Shown: positions 26,679 through 36,300, numbered from the stretch's first letter. The stretch: DNA of 64,000 nucleotides from Tolypothrix sp. NIES-4075 (GCF_002218085.1 NZ_BDUC01000003.1:908253-972252), one strand, 5' to 3'. Notes: a model not told the origin generated them from the sequence alone. A program made the numbers and translations.

Positions 26679-27293
26679 TTAATTTAGTTCCTGTTCAGTC
26701 TTTTCTGGTTGAGGTGCAACCCGATCAACTGAATTTTTCGGAGAGGATTCTGCTGTTTTGGGAATAGGGAAGACAGGAGTATTAATAGCAACCATCAGTG
26801 GCGAAGCGGCAACAGGCGAAGGCGTCTGTTGTGTCGGTTCGATTGAAGGTTTTTGAGCCATTTGAGGTATACTGGAATCTCCACCTGGTAGCCAGCCAGA
26901 AACCGCACTAATGACGCAAGCGGCGACGGCAGTACCTCCACATACCCATGCTAGCCGGGAACGGCGACGTAAAGAAGCCATTACTTGCTGGACTGTTTCT
27001 TCTATTGGCTGTATTGGCTGTGGTACGGGAAGATTCCGCACGCCTTGCCGTAGCTTTAACAGTCGAGCATACAATAGTTTTACTGAGGCATCATTTGCCA
27101 ACCATTGTTCAACTTGCTTGCGTTCGGCAGCTGTCACCTCACCATCGAGGTAAGCACTTAATAACTCGAAGCGATCGCGCTTCACTATATCCATAGCACC
27201 CGTAGATTCATTGGTTTGTTTAACTGCTGGCATTTGCACATCTTTATTAGCTTGCAAATCGGAGCGAGCGGAAAACTGAGAATCAGTAGTCAT
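26679..27293 (-). CDS. Anti-sigma factor (membrane-anchored)
   Basis: From ATG 27293 the protein has 204 residues: an N-terminal cytoplasmic helical domain (DRFELLSAYLDGEVTAAERKQVEQWL), one membrane span (LAWVCGGTAVAACVISAVSG) and a proline-rich outer part. It lies 165 bases downstream of the ECF sigma gene, the usual arrangement. The zinc-binding HxxxCxxC of many anti-sigma factors is absent here. Confidence 0.82.
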   Translation of the reverse strand: MTTDSQFSARSDLQANKDVQMPAVKQTNESTGAMDIVKRDRFELLSAYLDGEVTAAERKQVEQWLANDASVKLLYARLLKLRQGVRNLPVPQPIQPIEETVQQVMASLRRRSRLAWVCGGTAVAACVISAVSGWLPGGDSSIPQMAQKPSIEPTQQTPSPVAASPLMVAINTPVFPIPKTAESSPKNSVDRVAPQPEKTEQELN

Positions 27294-27458
27294 CTTAACA
27301 TTATTACCAATTCCAACACGGGTTAAACGAGCGGACAGGAATGAGAAATTAATCAATTTTTCTCCTGGCGGCAGAAGCACTCTACAATTATCTTAAATTT
27401 TATGGAAATCAACCCTTAAATTCTGCCATTGTAGCAGAGGCTGGATAGATAGTGTTAG

Positions 27459-28124
27459 TTACGAATCTAAATAATTTTGCAATTGAGTTTGCAATCTGGA
27501 TCTAGCTCTGGCTATTCTCGATTTAACGGTTCCCAAAGAAACACCAGTGATTTCGGCAATTTCTTCGTATGCCATTCCTTCGATTTCTCTCAGAACAATT
27601 GTAGTGCGGAATACTTCAGGTAAATCGGCGATCGCGGAGCGCAGTTGCTCGTAAAATTCTCTCGTTGTTAGCTCTTCTTCAGGTCCTGGGGTATCTCCAG
27701 CTATTTCCCAATCCATCTCGCCGTCCTCTACCGCACGGGGAGCATCAAGCGACAAGGGACTAACAACACGCTTGCGTTTGCGTAACTCATCGTAAAACAA
27801 GTTAGTGGCAATACGGCTCAACCAGCCCCGGAACTTAGCTGGCTCTTGCAATCGGTTAACATTCCGATATACTCGAATCCAAACTTCCTGAGCCAAATCA
27901 GCTCTGTCAGCCCAATCAGGAGCGAGGTGATATAAAACCCTATCAACTTGAGTCTGAAAACGGCGCATAAGTTCTGCAAACGCAACACGATCTGGGCGCA
28001 GTCCAGTTTGACAGCGCAAAATTAAATCGTGATTAGAGAGTTTGTCAACTTGCACTGAGGTTTCTGAAAGCCTCACATCAACCGTTGACCAGGATACAGG
28101 AATCGATTGACTCATAGAACGCAC
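27459..28124 (-). CDS. sigG: ECF RNA polymerase sigma factor (SigG-like)
   Basis: The 221-residue protein has region 2 (FAELMRRFQTQVDRVLYHLAP, DLAQEVWIRVYRNVNRL) and region 4 (LPEVFRTTIVLREIEGMAYEEIAEITGVSLGTVKSRIARAR, split by the usual turn). It resembles SigG of heterocyst-forming cyanobacteria, which responds to envelope stress. The next gene encodes its probable anti-sigma partner. Start at GTG/ATG 28124 or ATG 28115. Confidence 0.9.
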   Translation of the reverse strand: MRSMSQSIPVSWSTVDVRLSETSVQVDKLSNHDLILRCQTGLRPDRVAFAELMRRFQTQVDRVLYHLAPDWADRADLAQEVWIRVYRNVNRLQEPAKFRGWLSRIATNLFYDELRKRKRVVSPLSLDAPRAVEDGEMDWEIAGDTPGPEEELTTREFYEQLRSAIADLPEVFRTTIVLREIEGMAYEEIAEITGVSLGTVKSRIARARSRLQTQLQNYLDS

Positions 28125-28675
28125 TGACTTTTGAACATCCCTATCTATTAGACCTGCTAATCAGTAAGAAGTTCCTCTGGTGAGTGACGGATTTATGACT
28201 GGAACAATAGTAAACTATTATGAACATGCAATGTTAATCGAAGCCATTTTTTGTCACTTTTAATCAAAAATGCTGCTGAATATTTATTTGGTTGTATACG
28301 CTCTGGTACTTATTTTGTGGAGAATTATTTTGAAACAACTAACTGTAAGATAATTAAGGAAGTTATCTCAAGGGAAAAATTAGTTTAAAATGGGATAATC
28401 TCTTATAAGGCAATGGTTATTGTCATTGAAATTATTAAGATATTATCTTTTTAGAGATAGCAAAAACATATTTACATATGTATTTTTTGCAATTATCAAG
28501 TCTGACTATATTTCGGGCAAAATCAAATGATAATTATAGTTTTTATCGCTGGAATAGCCGCTTTCTTATCTGTTATTTTTTCGTGCCGAGTAGCACAGCA
28601 ATGTTACTTAGCAATGTGCAATATTATAAACTGACCATCTACGGTTGACAATTTAGTATAAAACCCAATAAAAAG
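28125..28675. other. Intergenic gap upstream of sigG
   Basis: AT-rich, no convincing gene. The sigG promoter should lie near the right side of the gene in this gap. One 35-codon plus-strand frame from 28527 would encode a hydrophobic peptide (MIIIVFIAGIAAFLSVIF); nothing supports its use. Confidence 0.4.
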
Positions 28676-28722
28676 AGGGCGGATTGTCTTCAGGTATGAG
28701 AACTTCGCTTATTTTCCGCCCT
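28676..28722 (-). terminator. Probable terminator for the 50-residue minus-strand gene
   Basis: On the minus strand an 8-bp GC stem (agggcgga with tccgccct) around a long loop is followed by tctttttatt. The stem is strong but the loop of about 31 bases is longer than usual. The location, after the small minus-strand frame, fits a transcription stop. Confidence 0.45.
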
Positions 28723-28829
28723 TGTTGCAAAGTGTCCACAAGACAAGAAGGCATTTTCTATTTTCTCTTTTTTGTGTGCTTATTGTTTTTTTATCTTGCC
28801 ATTTTTAGCTGCTGTAGCTACCATGACTG

Positions 28830-28982
28830 TTATTTTTTGAGCATCGTTGCCAAAATCGTTAGTGTAGTTTGATTATGTTCCTGATAACTAGTATCAGCAT
28901 TAGTTTGATCGGGGACGCGAACTTGTAAAAAGAAATTAAGGGAAAATGTAATTGTGACCGCTAGCAATAATTTTTCAAACAT
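28830..28982 (-). CDS. Small secreted or membrane peptide (50 residues)
   Basis: The frame begins MFEKLLLAVTITFSLNFFLQ, a signal-like hydrophobic N-terminus, followed by a polar part (RVPDQTNADTSYQEHN) and ends with LATMLKK. A gagag stretch lies upstream of ATG and a terminator-like hairpin downstream. No family is recognised. The ordered signals suggest a real gene. Confidence 0.45.
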   Translation of the reverse strand: MFEKLLLAVTITFSLNFFLQVRVPDQTNADTSYQEHNQTTLTILATMLKK

Positions 28983-29180
28983 GATTTTTCTCTCACCCAC
29001 ACCATTAATGATTGATTGCTATAGTTCCAGAGTTCCTGAAAACGAGGTTTTTCCCCAAAGTTTTTTTGCTGGAATAATTGGCATAGACCTAGTTTGCCCA
29101 CTGGTGTTGGGATATTTATAAGGAAACGGATAATTATTTGTGAATTTTTCATAACTGTTCATACAGAAACAATAAATGCG

Positions 29181-29912
29181 ATGACGATGGGAAGAAATGA
29201 ATCTGTAGCTCGTATAGTCATGTTGCTCTGTTTTGGCACAGCAATTTTATCTCTGGCTGTGCATTGGCACATGATTGCAGCAAAAGGGCAGTTTGAGGAG
29301 TCAGCCTCTACTAGGTTGCGGCAAGATCCAACAATGGCTTCATCCGCAGCGAGTGCGTCTACGTTGTCTTCAATGGCTGCTGCTAAGTCGGGAAAAGTGG
29401 AAAAAAATGTAACTAGGGAAGCACAGTTAGCAAAAAATAATTGGCTACTGGTAGACCAAACAAAAAAGCCAAAGTTTTTAAGAGCGCAAATCGCTCAACC
29501 AAAATCAGCCAATAGTGTGGCTGGCAAATCGCAAGTAGTGGTAGATTTAAGCGATCGCCGCGCTTATGTTTATGCTAAAGATGAAGTGATAGCCAGCTAC
29601 CCAATTGCTGTTGGTAAGAAGGGTTGGGAAACACCCACAGGTTCTTTCCAAGTGATGCACATGCAATACTATCCTGCGTGGCGTCACCCGATTACAGGCA
29701 AAGTGTTTGCGGCAGGTACTGATAGCCCTTTGGGAGATAGATGGATTGGTTTTTGGTCAGATGGACGCAATCAAATTGGTTTTCACGGCACACCAGATGT
29801 TGAGGTGATAGGAACTGCTATATCTCATGGCTGCTTAAGAATGCGTAATCCTGATGTGCGAATGCTATACAAGCAGGTGGGTTTGGGGACAACTGTGATA
29901 GTACGCGAATAA
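29181..29912 (+). CDS. L,D-transpeptidase (YkuD domain)
   Basis: From ATG 29181 the protein has 243 residues. An N-terminal membrane span (ARIVMLLCFGTAILSLAVHW) anchors it to the inner membrane. The YkuD domain starts near VVVDLSDRRAYVYA and carries HGTP and the catalytic SHGCLRM. Such enzymes make 3-3 crosslinks in peptidoglycan or attach proteins to it. An upstream open frame back to 29094 is unlikely to be translated. Confidence 0.9.
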   Translation: MTMGRNESVARIVMLLCFGTAILSLAVHWHMIAAKGQFEESASTRLRQDPTMASSAASASTLSSMAAAKSGKVEKNVTREAQLAKNNWLLVDQTKKPKFLRAQIAQPKSANSVAGKSQVVVDLSDRRAYVYAKDEVIASYPIAVGKKGWETPTGSFQVMHMQYYPAWRHPITGKVFAAGTDSPLGDRWIGFWSDGRNQIGFHGTPDVEVIGTAISHGCLRMRNPDVRMLYKQVGLGTTVIVRE

Positions 29913-29970
29913 AGGCGCGAAGGCGCGGTAGAGACGTTCGGTGTGGAACGTCTGTACGGTCGGTGCGGAA

Positions 29971-30046
29971 TTAGGAGTCAAGAGTCAAGAGTCAAGAGTT
30001 AAGAGCTAATGGACTGTTGACTTTGGACTGTTGACTTTGGATTATT
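29971..30046. repeat. Minisatellite of short AG/CT-rich units
   Basis: Units agagtca are repeated (gtcaagagtcaagagtcaag), followed by two copies of ggactgttgactttgg. This kind of array is common between cyanobacterial genes. It lies between the transpeptidase and ComFB-like genes. Confidence 0.55.
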
Positions 30047-30051
30047 AACTA

Positions 30052-30600
30052 TTATTTTTGTTCAAAGTTAGGCGCACATGCCTGAAGTAAAGTACTGACT
30101 TGTTGCAGAATGTCATTACCAGTATTTTTGCTTAAAATTGTTCGTTCTGGGAAGAAATTCGGTCGATCTAAATAACGGGAAATCGCCTCATTTATTTGCT
30201 GGGCGATTAATTGCTGAAGTTCTGCGTGGGCACGTTGTCTTTGATAGCTAGCACCTTCTTCTGTGGTTGCATACAGGGGAGGAAGACGGTTGAGGGCATA
30301 AGCGGCAATATCTCCGACTTCAAGAGAACTTTCGCTAGTAGCTTCAATTTCTGCTATTCTGGCGATCGCCTCGGTCAATACCAATTCTTCCATAACATTA
30401 ATGAATTCTTTGCGAGGTACTGCCTCTACCTCACCAGTCAATAGCGCTCCCATTAGCTTATCTAATGCCATGTACTCTTCAATTGAAAGTTCGCTGGCGT
30501 TATCACAGATTCGCCCGACTTCTGCTTCCATTGCTGGTGTGAGATAACCATCCTGGAGAGACTGTTCTACAATTTTTTCGATAGTACTCATAAGGCTCAT
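30052..30600 (-). CDS. ComFB-like (late competence) family protein
   Basis: From M at 30600 the protein has 182 residues. MSTIEKIVEQSLQDGYLTP and MEELVLTEAIARIAEI lead into DIAAYALNRLPPLYATTEEG, the typical string of ComFB proteins in cyanobacteria. ComFB-type proteins have been linked to c-di-nucleotide signalling in some bacteria; the specific role here is not known. Confidence 0.78.
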   Translation of the reverse strand: MSLMSTIEKIVEQSLQDGYLTPAMEAEVGRICDNASELSIEEYMALDKLMGALLTGEVEAVPRKEFINVMEELVLTEAIARIAEIEATSESSLEVGDIAAYALNRLPPLYATTEEGASYQRQRAHAELQQLIAQQINEAISRYLDRPNFFPERTILSKNTGNDILQQVSTLLQACAPNFEQK

Positions 30601-30790
30601 TTTTTTTACGCCACCAAGCAAGGTAGGGACGGTAGCAAATCAATCAATTTTATTTTGCCTAATTGTTGGCAAAATGCAAACAAATTACATAAATATATTA
30701 CGTAAAGACATGCGCGATCGCCAATTGGGTGCGTCAAAAGCGTACCGTTTTGCGTTAAAACGAGCGATCGCGAAGCGTGGGAGCGTTGCC

Positions 30791-30856
30791 CAACCGCACC
30801 ATAAGTGCGGTTGCCCCGTTGCAAAGCAACGGGTCCGGCATTTTTGAAAAAATGCC
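30791..30856. repeat. Three consecutive perfect hairpins
   Basis: Within 66 bases lie caaccgcac/gtgcggttg (30791-30813), cccgttgc/gcaacggg (30815-30833) and ggcattttt/aaaaatgcc (30837-30856). Each is perfect. They sit 30 bases from the 3' end of the M23 gene and could act as a terminator or RNA-stability element. Confidence 0.65.
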
Positions 30857-30885
30857 ACGTCTTCATACGGACGATCGCGTTTGGG

Positions 30886-31821
30886 CTATTGAACTCCAGG
30901 AGTTCGCCAGGGTGTTGGGTCAACAGATTGCCCGTTGACATATAATCCCCAGTGTAAATGTGGACCTGTGGCAGCGCCTGTTGAACCGACTGCGCCAATG
31001 ACTTGACCAGGTTGCACCATATCGCCTTCTTTAACATTGATTCGACTCAGGTGCATAAAAATGCTGGTTACTCCTTGACCGTGGTCAATCCCCACTACGT
31101 TACCGTGAATCCGGAAACCTTGGGATACTCTACCAACCAAAGCGACTCGTCCAGCGGCTGGAGCAACGACGGGCGAACCGGCTGCACCAGCGTAGTCAAC
31201 GCCACGATGGTAATAGTCTTTTGCAAATTTACCATTATAGTAGCGACGTACACCATAAATTGTGGAAACTCTTCCGCCGTTTGGCTTGACAAAAGCACCA
31301 TTCCAATATTTTTCTGGTGTCATTAATGCTTTGAAAGCCGCTACCCGCTTGAGTTCGTATTCTGTGGCATCTACTCCGGCTTTTCCAGGTGGTAGATTAA
31401 TTCGTTGTACGGGAAATTTGCGATCGCCCACCGGCACAGACAAGTTTTGTTCCTGACCATCCCCGGAAACTCGAAAGGTTCTAGTTCCTGCACTTTCTAA
31501 TGGTGTTGTCGGGACAAAAGCGCGATATTGATTCGGGGCAATTTCAAAGGCTGGGTAAGTTTTTTCTCCACTAGTTACCGTGGGATTACTACCATTTGCT
31601 GGATTATCTAAATTAATTATTACCGATAAGGTATCGCCTAAATCGGGTTTAGTCGGTGTAACTTTTACTTGCAGGGCATCTACAGGCAATGCTAAGGCAA
31701 CGGGAAAGGCAGCAAACATCCCCATGAATAAACCGACTGCACGGTGATAGGGTTTTAAGCCTTTGAGGACAGAACAGAGCAACTTATTTTGAGAATTACT
31801 GGGGCGATCGTCGATAGTCAT
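30886..31821 (-). CDS. M23 family metallopeptidase
   Basis: The protein (311 residues from MTIDDRPS) has a short N-terminal membrane span (AVGLFMGMFAAFPVALAL), an Ig-like middle part and a C-terminal LytM/M23 domain with zinc ligands in HRGVDYAG and PHLHWGLYV. These enzymes cut or regulate peptidoglycan hydrolysis in the periplasm. It is divergent to the NAGPA gene at 31905, with a short shared upstream region. Confidence 0.9.
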   Translation of the reverse strand: MTIDDRPSNSQNKLLCSVLKGLKPYHRAVGLFMGMFAAFPVALALPVDALQVKVTPTKPDLGDTLSVIINLDNPANGSNPTVTSGEKTYPAFEIAPNQYRAFVPTTPLESAGTRTFRVSGDGQEQNLSVPVGDRKFPVQRINLPPGKAGVDATEYELKRVAAFKALMTPEKYWNGAFVKPNGGRVSTIYGVRRYYNGKFAKDYYHRGVDYAGAAGSPVVAPAAGRVALVGRVSQGFRIHGNVVGIDHGQGVTSIFMHLSRINVKEGDMVQPGQVIGAVGSTGAATGPHLHWGLYVNGQSVDPTPWRTPGVQ

Positions 31822-31904
31822 ATTACACAAAAAATCTTAAGCTTTCTGTTGAACAACAGACTAGCCTATTATCACTAGTGTTTCCGTTCCTCAGCCACAT
31901 ATTT

Positions 31905-32753
31905 ATGTATCAACTTTTTACAATCACAAATTTTTTAGCCAAAAGTAGAAAGTTGCTGTCTTTAAGTTTGGCAACTGCTGTGATTTTAATCACATTACAA
32001 ATATATACAGTGCAGGCTTTACCAATTCCCAAAGCCTTTAAGCTGATGATGCAGGAAACTGGCGTGCAAGTATATAAAAAAGATTACGCAAATGCAAATT
32101 CAGATTATGTTACCGTTGTCAACTTAGAAAAGGGGACTATACGCAATTTGACAGGTACAGTCGAGGGTACACCTGAGGGAATAGTAAAGAGAAAATTGCC
32201 CTCGGAATTTTGGCAAGATGCTGTTAAAGAAAATACATCAAAGCGAAAGGTAATGGTTGTTGTTAATGCTTCCTTTTTTTCTACGAATGACGATCCAACT
32301 GGTATTGCATTCGGTTTGAAGCTTGGTGGTAGTACGATTAGTTACGGCTATGCGATCGCTAAAGAATACCCCGGACAGATTCGCACGTTTTCTTTCAACC
32401 CCGACCAAGGAATTGCTAATATTCAAAGTTATGCGAAAGAGACTTTCGATTCAACCCCGGAAGTGGTAGGTGCGCTTGACGGAGTTGCAAATAAGTCTGC
32501 TTTTAGTTATTTACCGAGAACCTTTGTTGGGGTGCGAGATAATGACGGCAATGGTACAAAAGAAACTGTGATTTTTTATTCGAGTAGTTATGCGCGTCAA
32601 ATTGATGCATCTAATGTTCTCAGGGGGTTTGGTGCAAATGCAATAGCGATGCTTGACGGGGGTGGAAGCACATTTTTGATAATAAATGGAAATTCTTTGA
32701 TTTCAACAAAGCGTAAAGTACCGCACGCGATCGCAGTTTATGCTGGGGATTAG
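31905..32753 (+). CDS. Phosphodiester glycosidase (NAGPA)-domain protein, secreted
   Basis: From MYQLFTITN (31905) the protein has 282 residues, with a signal peptide (LLSLSLATAVILITLQIYTVQA). NAGPA-type motifs are VMVVVNASFF, YLPRTFVGVRD and AIAMLDGGGSTFLIINGN. It is a distant paralogue of the lipoprotein at 24953. The role in envelope sugar chemistry is inferred from the domain only. Confidence 0.8.
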   Translation: MYQLFTITNFLAKSRKLLSLSLATAVILITLQIYTVQALPIPKAFKLMMQETGVQVYKKDYANANSDYVTVVNLEKGTIRNLTGTVEGTPEGIVKRKLPSEFWQDAVKENTSKRKVMVVVNASFFSTNDDPTGIAFGLKLGGSTISYGYAIAKEYPGQIRTFSFNPDQGIANIQSYAKETFDSTPEVVGALDGVANKSAFSYLPRTFVGVRDNDGNGTKETVIFYSSSYARQIDASNVLRGFGANAIAMLDGGGSTFLIINGNSLISTKRKVPHAIAVYAGD

Positions 32754-32785
32754 GGACTGGGGACTGGGGAAGATTCATTTTTCCA

Positions 32786-33484
32786 TTAACCTGCGGCAAC
32801 AGCAGCAGGAGCATCAGCTAGTTTACCATCTTCCATGTAAACTATGTGGTCGGCAATATCTAAAATGCGGTTGTCATGAGTCACCAAGAGAATGGTACAG
32901 CCTTGTTCTTTGGCTAATGTTTGCATCAAGTTGACTACATCTCGACCGGATTTACTATCAAGGGCAGCTGTGGGTTCGTCTGCTAAGACAATTTTCGGAT
33001 GATTGACTAAAGCGCGAGCGATCGCTACTCTTTGTTTTTGTCCACCTGACAAATCATCGGGATAGTAATTAAGGCGATTTCCTAATCCTACCAGTTCCAG
33101 CATCTCCGCTGACCGGGTTTTCATCTCTTGCGGCGAAATATTTGGTTGCAGTTCCAAACCCATTCTGACGTTTTGGAGTGCTGTTAAGCTACCGTGTAAG
33201 TTGTGTGCTTGGAAAATATAACCATTACTGCGTCGTGCTAAAGTAAGTTGTTTTGCACTAGCTTTGCAAAGTTCCCGTCCCAATACCTGCAAACTACCAA
33301 ATTGAGCAGAGCGCAAACCTCCTGCCAAAGTTAGAAGCGTAGTTTTACCAGAACCAGAGGGACCAGTCATAATGATAATTTCACCAGCATTAATATCTAA
33401 GTTGATATCAAAAAGAACTTGCTTGCGAAGTTGACCGTGACCGAAGTAGTGATCGAGATTTTTAATCGAAATTACAGCGTTCAT
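32786..33484 (-). CDS. devA: DevA-type ABC transporter ATP-binding protein
   Basis: The 232-residue ATPase carries Walker A GPSGSGKTTLL, signature LSGGQKQRVAIARAL and Walker B VLADEPTAALD. With DevB and DevC it forms an exporter that works with an outer-membrane TolC-like channel; the founding system exports heterocyst glycolipids, but paralogues exist with other cargo. It is the last gene of the operon. The C-terminus is alanine-rich. Confidence 0.9.
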   Translation of the reverse strand: MNAVISIKNLDHYFGHGQLRKQVLFDINLDINAGEIIIMTGPSGSGKTTLLTLAGGLRSAQFGSLQVLGRELCKASAKQLTLARRSNGYIFQAHNLHGSLTALQNVRMGLELQPNISPQEMKTRSAEMLELVGLGNRLNYYPDDLSGGQKQRVAIARALVNHPKIVLADEPTAALDSKSGRDVVNLMQTLAKEQGCTILLVTHDNRILDIADHIVYMEDGKLADAPAAVAAG

Positions 33485-33522
33485 ATTGTAGTAAGCACTA
33501 AAGTGCTTAATTCTTAACTTTT

Positions 33523-34698
33523 TTAGAACATATCAGCAGGGTCAGCAGATTGAACTTTGCGAGTAGCGATCGCACCAGATATCATACACATGGCAATAGT
33601 CAGCAATAAGACCATAAAGGCTCTTGCTAAGGTCATGTAAATCGGCAGATTTGTAGCATTTCGAGTCAGATGGTAAAGCCCCAAGGGTACTACTGCTCCT
33701 GGAATAAAGCCCAAAAATGCTAGGATGATCGCTTCTTCAAATACAACACCCAATAAATATAAATTGTTATATCCCATTGCTTTAAAAGTCGCGTATTCTT
33801 TCATGTGAGCATTCACATCGGTGGAGAGTACTTGATAAACGATTATCACCCCAACTATGAAACCCATCGATACACCTAGACCGAAGATAAAGCCGATGGG
33901 ACTTTCTTTTTTCCAGTAGTCTTCTTCAAATTTGATAAACTCTTCGCGAGTTAATACTTTGACATCATTTTTTAAATAGGATTGTAATGCTGTTGCTACT
34001 TGCTTTGAGTCATAGCCTGGTTCTAAATAAATTAACCCAAGACTGATACTACCTGCTTGTCGCCGAGGAAATAGCCGCAAAAAGTTTTGATCGCTGGAAA
34101 TTAAAGTACCATCAGCACCAAAGGAAGAACCTAATTCAAACAAGCCATTAATAGAAATGGTGTGCTTTTCTATTTCGGTAGTAACAGTTTTTCCTTGTTG
34201 AATTTGGGCAAAAACTTCTTTGTATTCTCCTTTGGAACTACGGTCAAATAAAAAGGTATCTGGTAGTTTAATTTTTTCTAATTGCTGGTTAACTTCTGGT
34301 AAGTTTAACGCTGGTTGTTCCGGATTAAAACCCATAACTTGTATCGTTGTCTTGCGGCGGGTTTGGGGATTTTTCCATGTGACTGTGTTGATATATAAAG
34401 GTTCGGCAGACTTAACTCCTTGAATGTCCGCAGCTTGGTACAATCGCCGCCGAGAAAATGTAGATAAACTTTGGATGTTACGGGCTTGAGGACTAAGTAA
34501 AACTATATCAGTTTGTAAAACGCGATTTAGACGGGTGTTACTGTCATAAAGTGCATTTTGAAACCCAAGCTGCATAAACATGAGAACATCAGCAAAGGCA
34601 ATTCCTGATAATGCTACTAAAAGACGACTTTTTTCATGACTTAGTTGTAGCCATCCTAGAGGTGTTCGTCGCTGCAATTGCTGGATAAATCCAATCAT
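33523..34698 (-). CDS. devC: DevC-type ABC transporter permease
   Basis: The 391-residue protein has an N-terminal span (LLVALSGIAFADVLMFMQLGFQ), a large periplasmic part and three C-terminal spans, as in FtsX/MacB-like permeases. It overlaps devB by four bases (ATGA at 34695-34698). The family motif PLGWLQLSHEKSRLL is present at the N-terminus. Confidence 0.9.
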   Translation of the reverse strand: MIGFIQQLQRRTPLGWLQLSHEKSRLLVALSGIAFADVLMFMQLGFQNALYDSNTRLNRVLQTDIVLLSPQARNIQSLSTFSRRRLYQAADIQGVKSAEPLYINTVTWKNPQTRRKTTIQVMGFNPEQPALNLPEVNQQLEKIKLPDTFLFDRSSKGEYKEVFAQIQQGKTVTTEIEKHTISINGLFELGSSFGADGTLISSDQNFLRLFPRRQAGSISLGLIYLEPGYDSKQVATALQSYLKNDVKVLTREEFIKFEEDYWKKESPIGFIFGLGVSMGFIVGVIIVYQVLSTDVNAHMKEYATFKAMGYNNLYLLGVVFEEAIILAFLGFIPGAVVPLGLYHLTRNATNLPIYMTLARAFMVLLLTIAMCMISGAIATRKVQSADPADMF

Positions 34699-35999
34699 AA
34701 TTCAATTACCACCTTGACTTGTAAATTAGTGAAATTGGCAGCTTTTTTACTAGAAGCTTCATTCAGTTGCACATGAACTTCAACGACTTTGGCATCTATA
34801 TTTTCACTCGGATCGGTGTTGATAACGTTCTGTCGCTGTACCTGCATTCCAACCCAATCTACTGTTCCCTGCAATTCACCAGAAAGAGAATCACCAGTTA
34901 CTCGCACTCGTTGCCCCGATCGCACTTTGTTAATATCACTTTGGTAGACTTCTGCAACTGCATACATCTGATCGGTTTGACCTAAATCGACAATTCCCTC
35001 ATTACCAACGGTTTCACCAGCGCGTGTATTTATCTTCAAGATTTGCCCTGATTTGGGTGCGCGGATGTATGCTTGTTCAAGTTGTGCTTTAATTTTCTCA
35101 ACGGTGGCTTGAGCGCTTTCTATCTCTGCTTGGGAATTTGCTATATCTGTAGGACGCACTTCTGCTGTTTGGTTTAAGGTGGCTTTGGCTTCGACAAGCT
35201 GCTGTTGCAATGTTGCGATGGTTTTGTCTCGGTTGGCTTTGGCTTCGACAAGCTGCTGTTGTAGAGTAGCGATGGTTCTTGTCTGGGTGGCTTGGCTTTC
35301 GATTAGCTGCTGATTTGCAGTTTCTGCACTCAGGCGTCTTTTATCAACTTCTTGACTAGAAATCGCTCCTTGTTTGTATAAAGTTTCGTAACGTTGAACG
35401 TCTGCTTGAGCGTTACGCTTTTCGGCTGCTACACGGGCAACTGTTGCTTGTAGGCTTTGTTGTTGACCTTGCAGTTCCGCTTGCAGACGATTAATTGTCG
35501 CTTGCAAAGTTTTTCTATTCCCCTCAAGTTCTACTTGCAAACGGTTGACTGTAGCTTGACGCGCTCCAATTTCTCCCTGTTTGGCTCCTGCTTTTACTTG
35601 GTCTAAACGTGAAGAAGCAACTTGAACTTGTTTTTGTGCTTCAACCAAACTCGCTTGTAGGCGATCGCGACTGTCCATAATGGCAATTATCTGCCCAGCT
35701 TTGACGCTCGCGCCTTCTTTTACCAACAGTTTGTCAACTCGATTTCCTTCATTCGCAGTAGCTGCTGAAAGTTTGGCTACCTCTCCTTTTGGCTCTAGCC
35801 GTCCCATTGCTGTGACTGTTTTTACTACTGGCTGAATCGAGGCAGGAATCTCTTGCTTTTGATTAACTTGGTTCTGAAACCGCGTTACCGTATAAACGCT
35901 AATTACGCTTGTTATCAATGATGCTGCAATCGCTAGCATCACAGGCGATCGCCAAATAGTCTGGGAATTCAAGCCATCTATTTTCAAGTTTTGCGTCAT
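34695..35999 (-). CDS. devB: DevB-type membrane fusion (HlyD) protein
   Basis: The 434-residue adaptor has one N-terminal span (VMLAIAASLITSVISVYTV), a biotinyl-lipoyl-like region (AVTAMGRLEPKGEVAKLSA), a long alpha-hairpin with several VEAKA(N/T) repeats and a beta-barrel end. It bridges the DevCA pump to the outer-membrane channel. It heads the operon, which is transcribed away from the TetR gene. Confidence 0.9.
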   Translation of the reverse strand: MTQNLKIDGLNSQTIWRSPVMLAIAASLITSVISVYTVTRFQNQVNQKQEIPASIQPVVKTVTAMGRLEPKGEVAKLSAATANEGNRVDKLLVKEGASVKAGQIIAIMDSRDRLQASLVEAQKQVQVASSRLDQVKAGAKQGEIGARQATVNRLQVELEGNRKTLQATINRLQAELQGQQQSLQATVARVAAEKRNAQADVQRYETLYKQGAISSQEVDKRRLSAETANQQLIESQATQTRTIATLQQQLVEAKANRDKTIATLQQQLVEAKATLNQTAEVRPTDIANSQAEIESAQATVEKIKAQLEQAYIRAPKSGQILKINTRAGETVGNEGIVDLGQTDQMYAVAEVYQSDINKVRSGQRVRVTGDSLSGELQGTVDWVGMQVQRQNVINTDPSENIDAKVVEVHVQLNEASSKKAANFTNLQVKVVIEL

Positions 36000-36146
36000 A
36001 TTGCCTTCTTACTAGCGGCTAAATAAAACTAAACCGTATAGTTCTTTAAATGCTAAACTAAACTGAGTAGTTTCGTCAAGTCAGCGAATCCAACTCACCC
36101 TGACGATAAAATTGTTTACAGAATCATCCCGCAACAAATTATGTTA

Positions 36147-36300
36147 TGGCGGTTCTCGCTTGGGTGCAGTACACTTTTGACCTCACTTCCATTCCTCTCT
36201 CCTACAAGGAGGAGCCACTGCGTTGGGCAGCTCTGCCGACTTGTTCGCGCAGCGTCTCCGTAAGGAGAAGCATGTGGCGTCAGAGGCTTTGAATCTTACT
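36147..36300. repeat. Dispersed repeats in the devB-tetR gap
   Basis: The devB-tetR gap (36000-36422) holds no gene. It carries ttctcgcttgggtgcagtac, shared with 43701-43720, and a GC-rich element (ccactgcgttgggcagctct through ggagaagcatgtggcg) related to the one at 44970-45015. Both regulatory regions (devB and tetR promoters) must lie in this gap. Confidence 0.55.

Noticed and set aside
28684..28872. 62-codon plus-strand frame
   Set aside because: Antisense to the small minus-strand gene and its terminator; Phe/Cys-rich translation typical of AT-rich noise.
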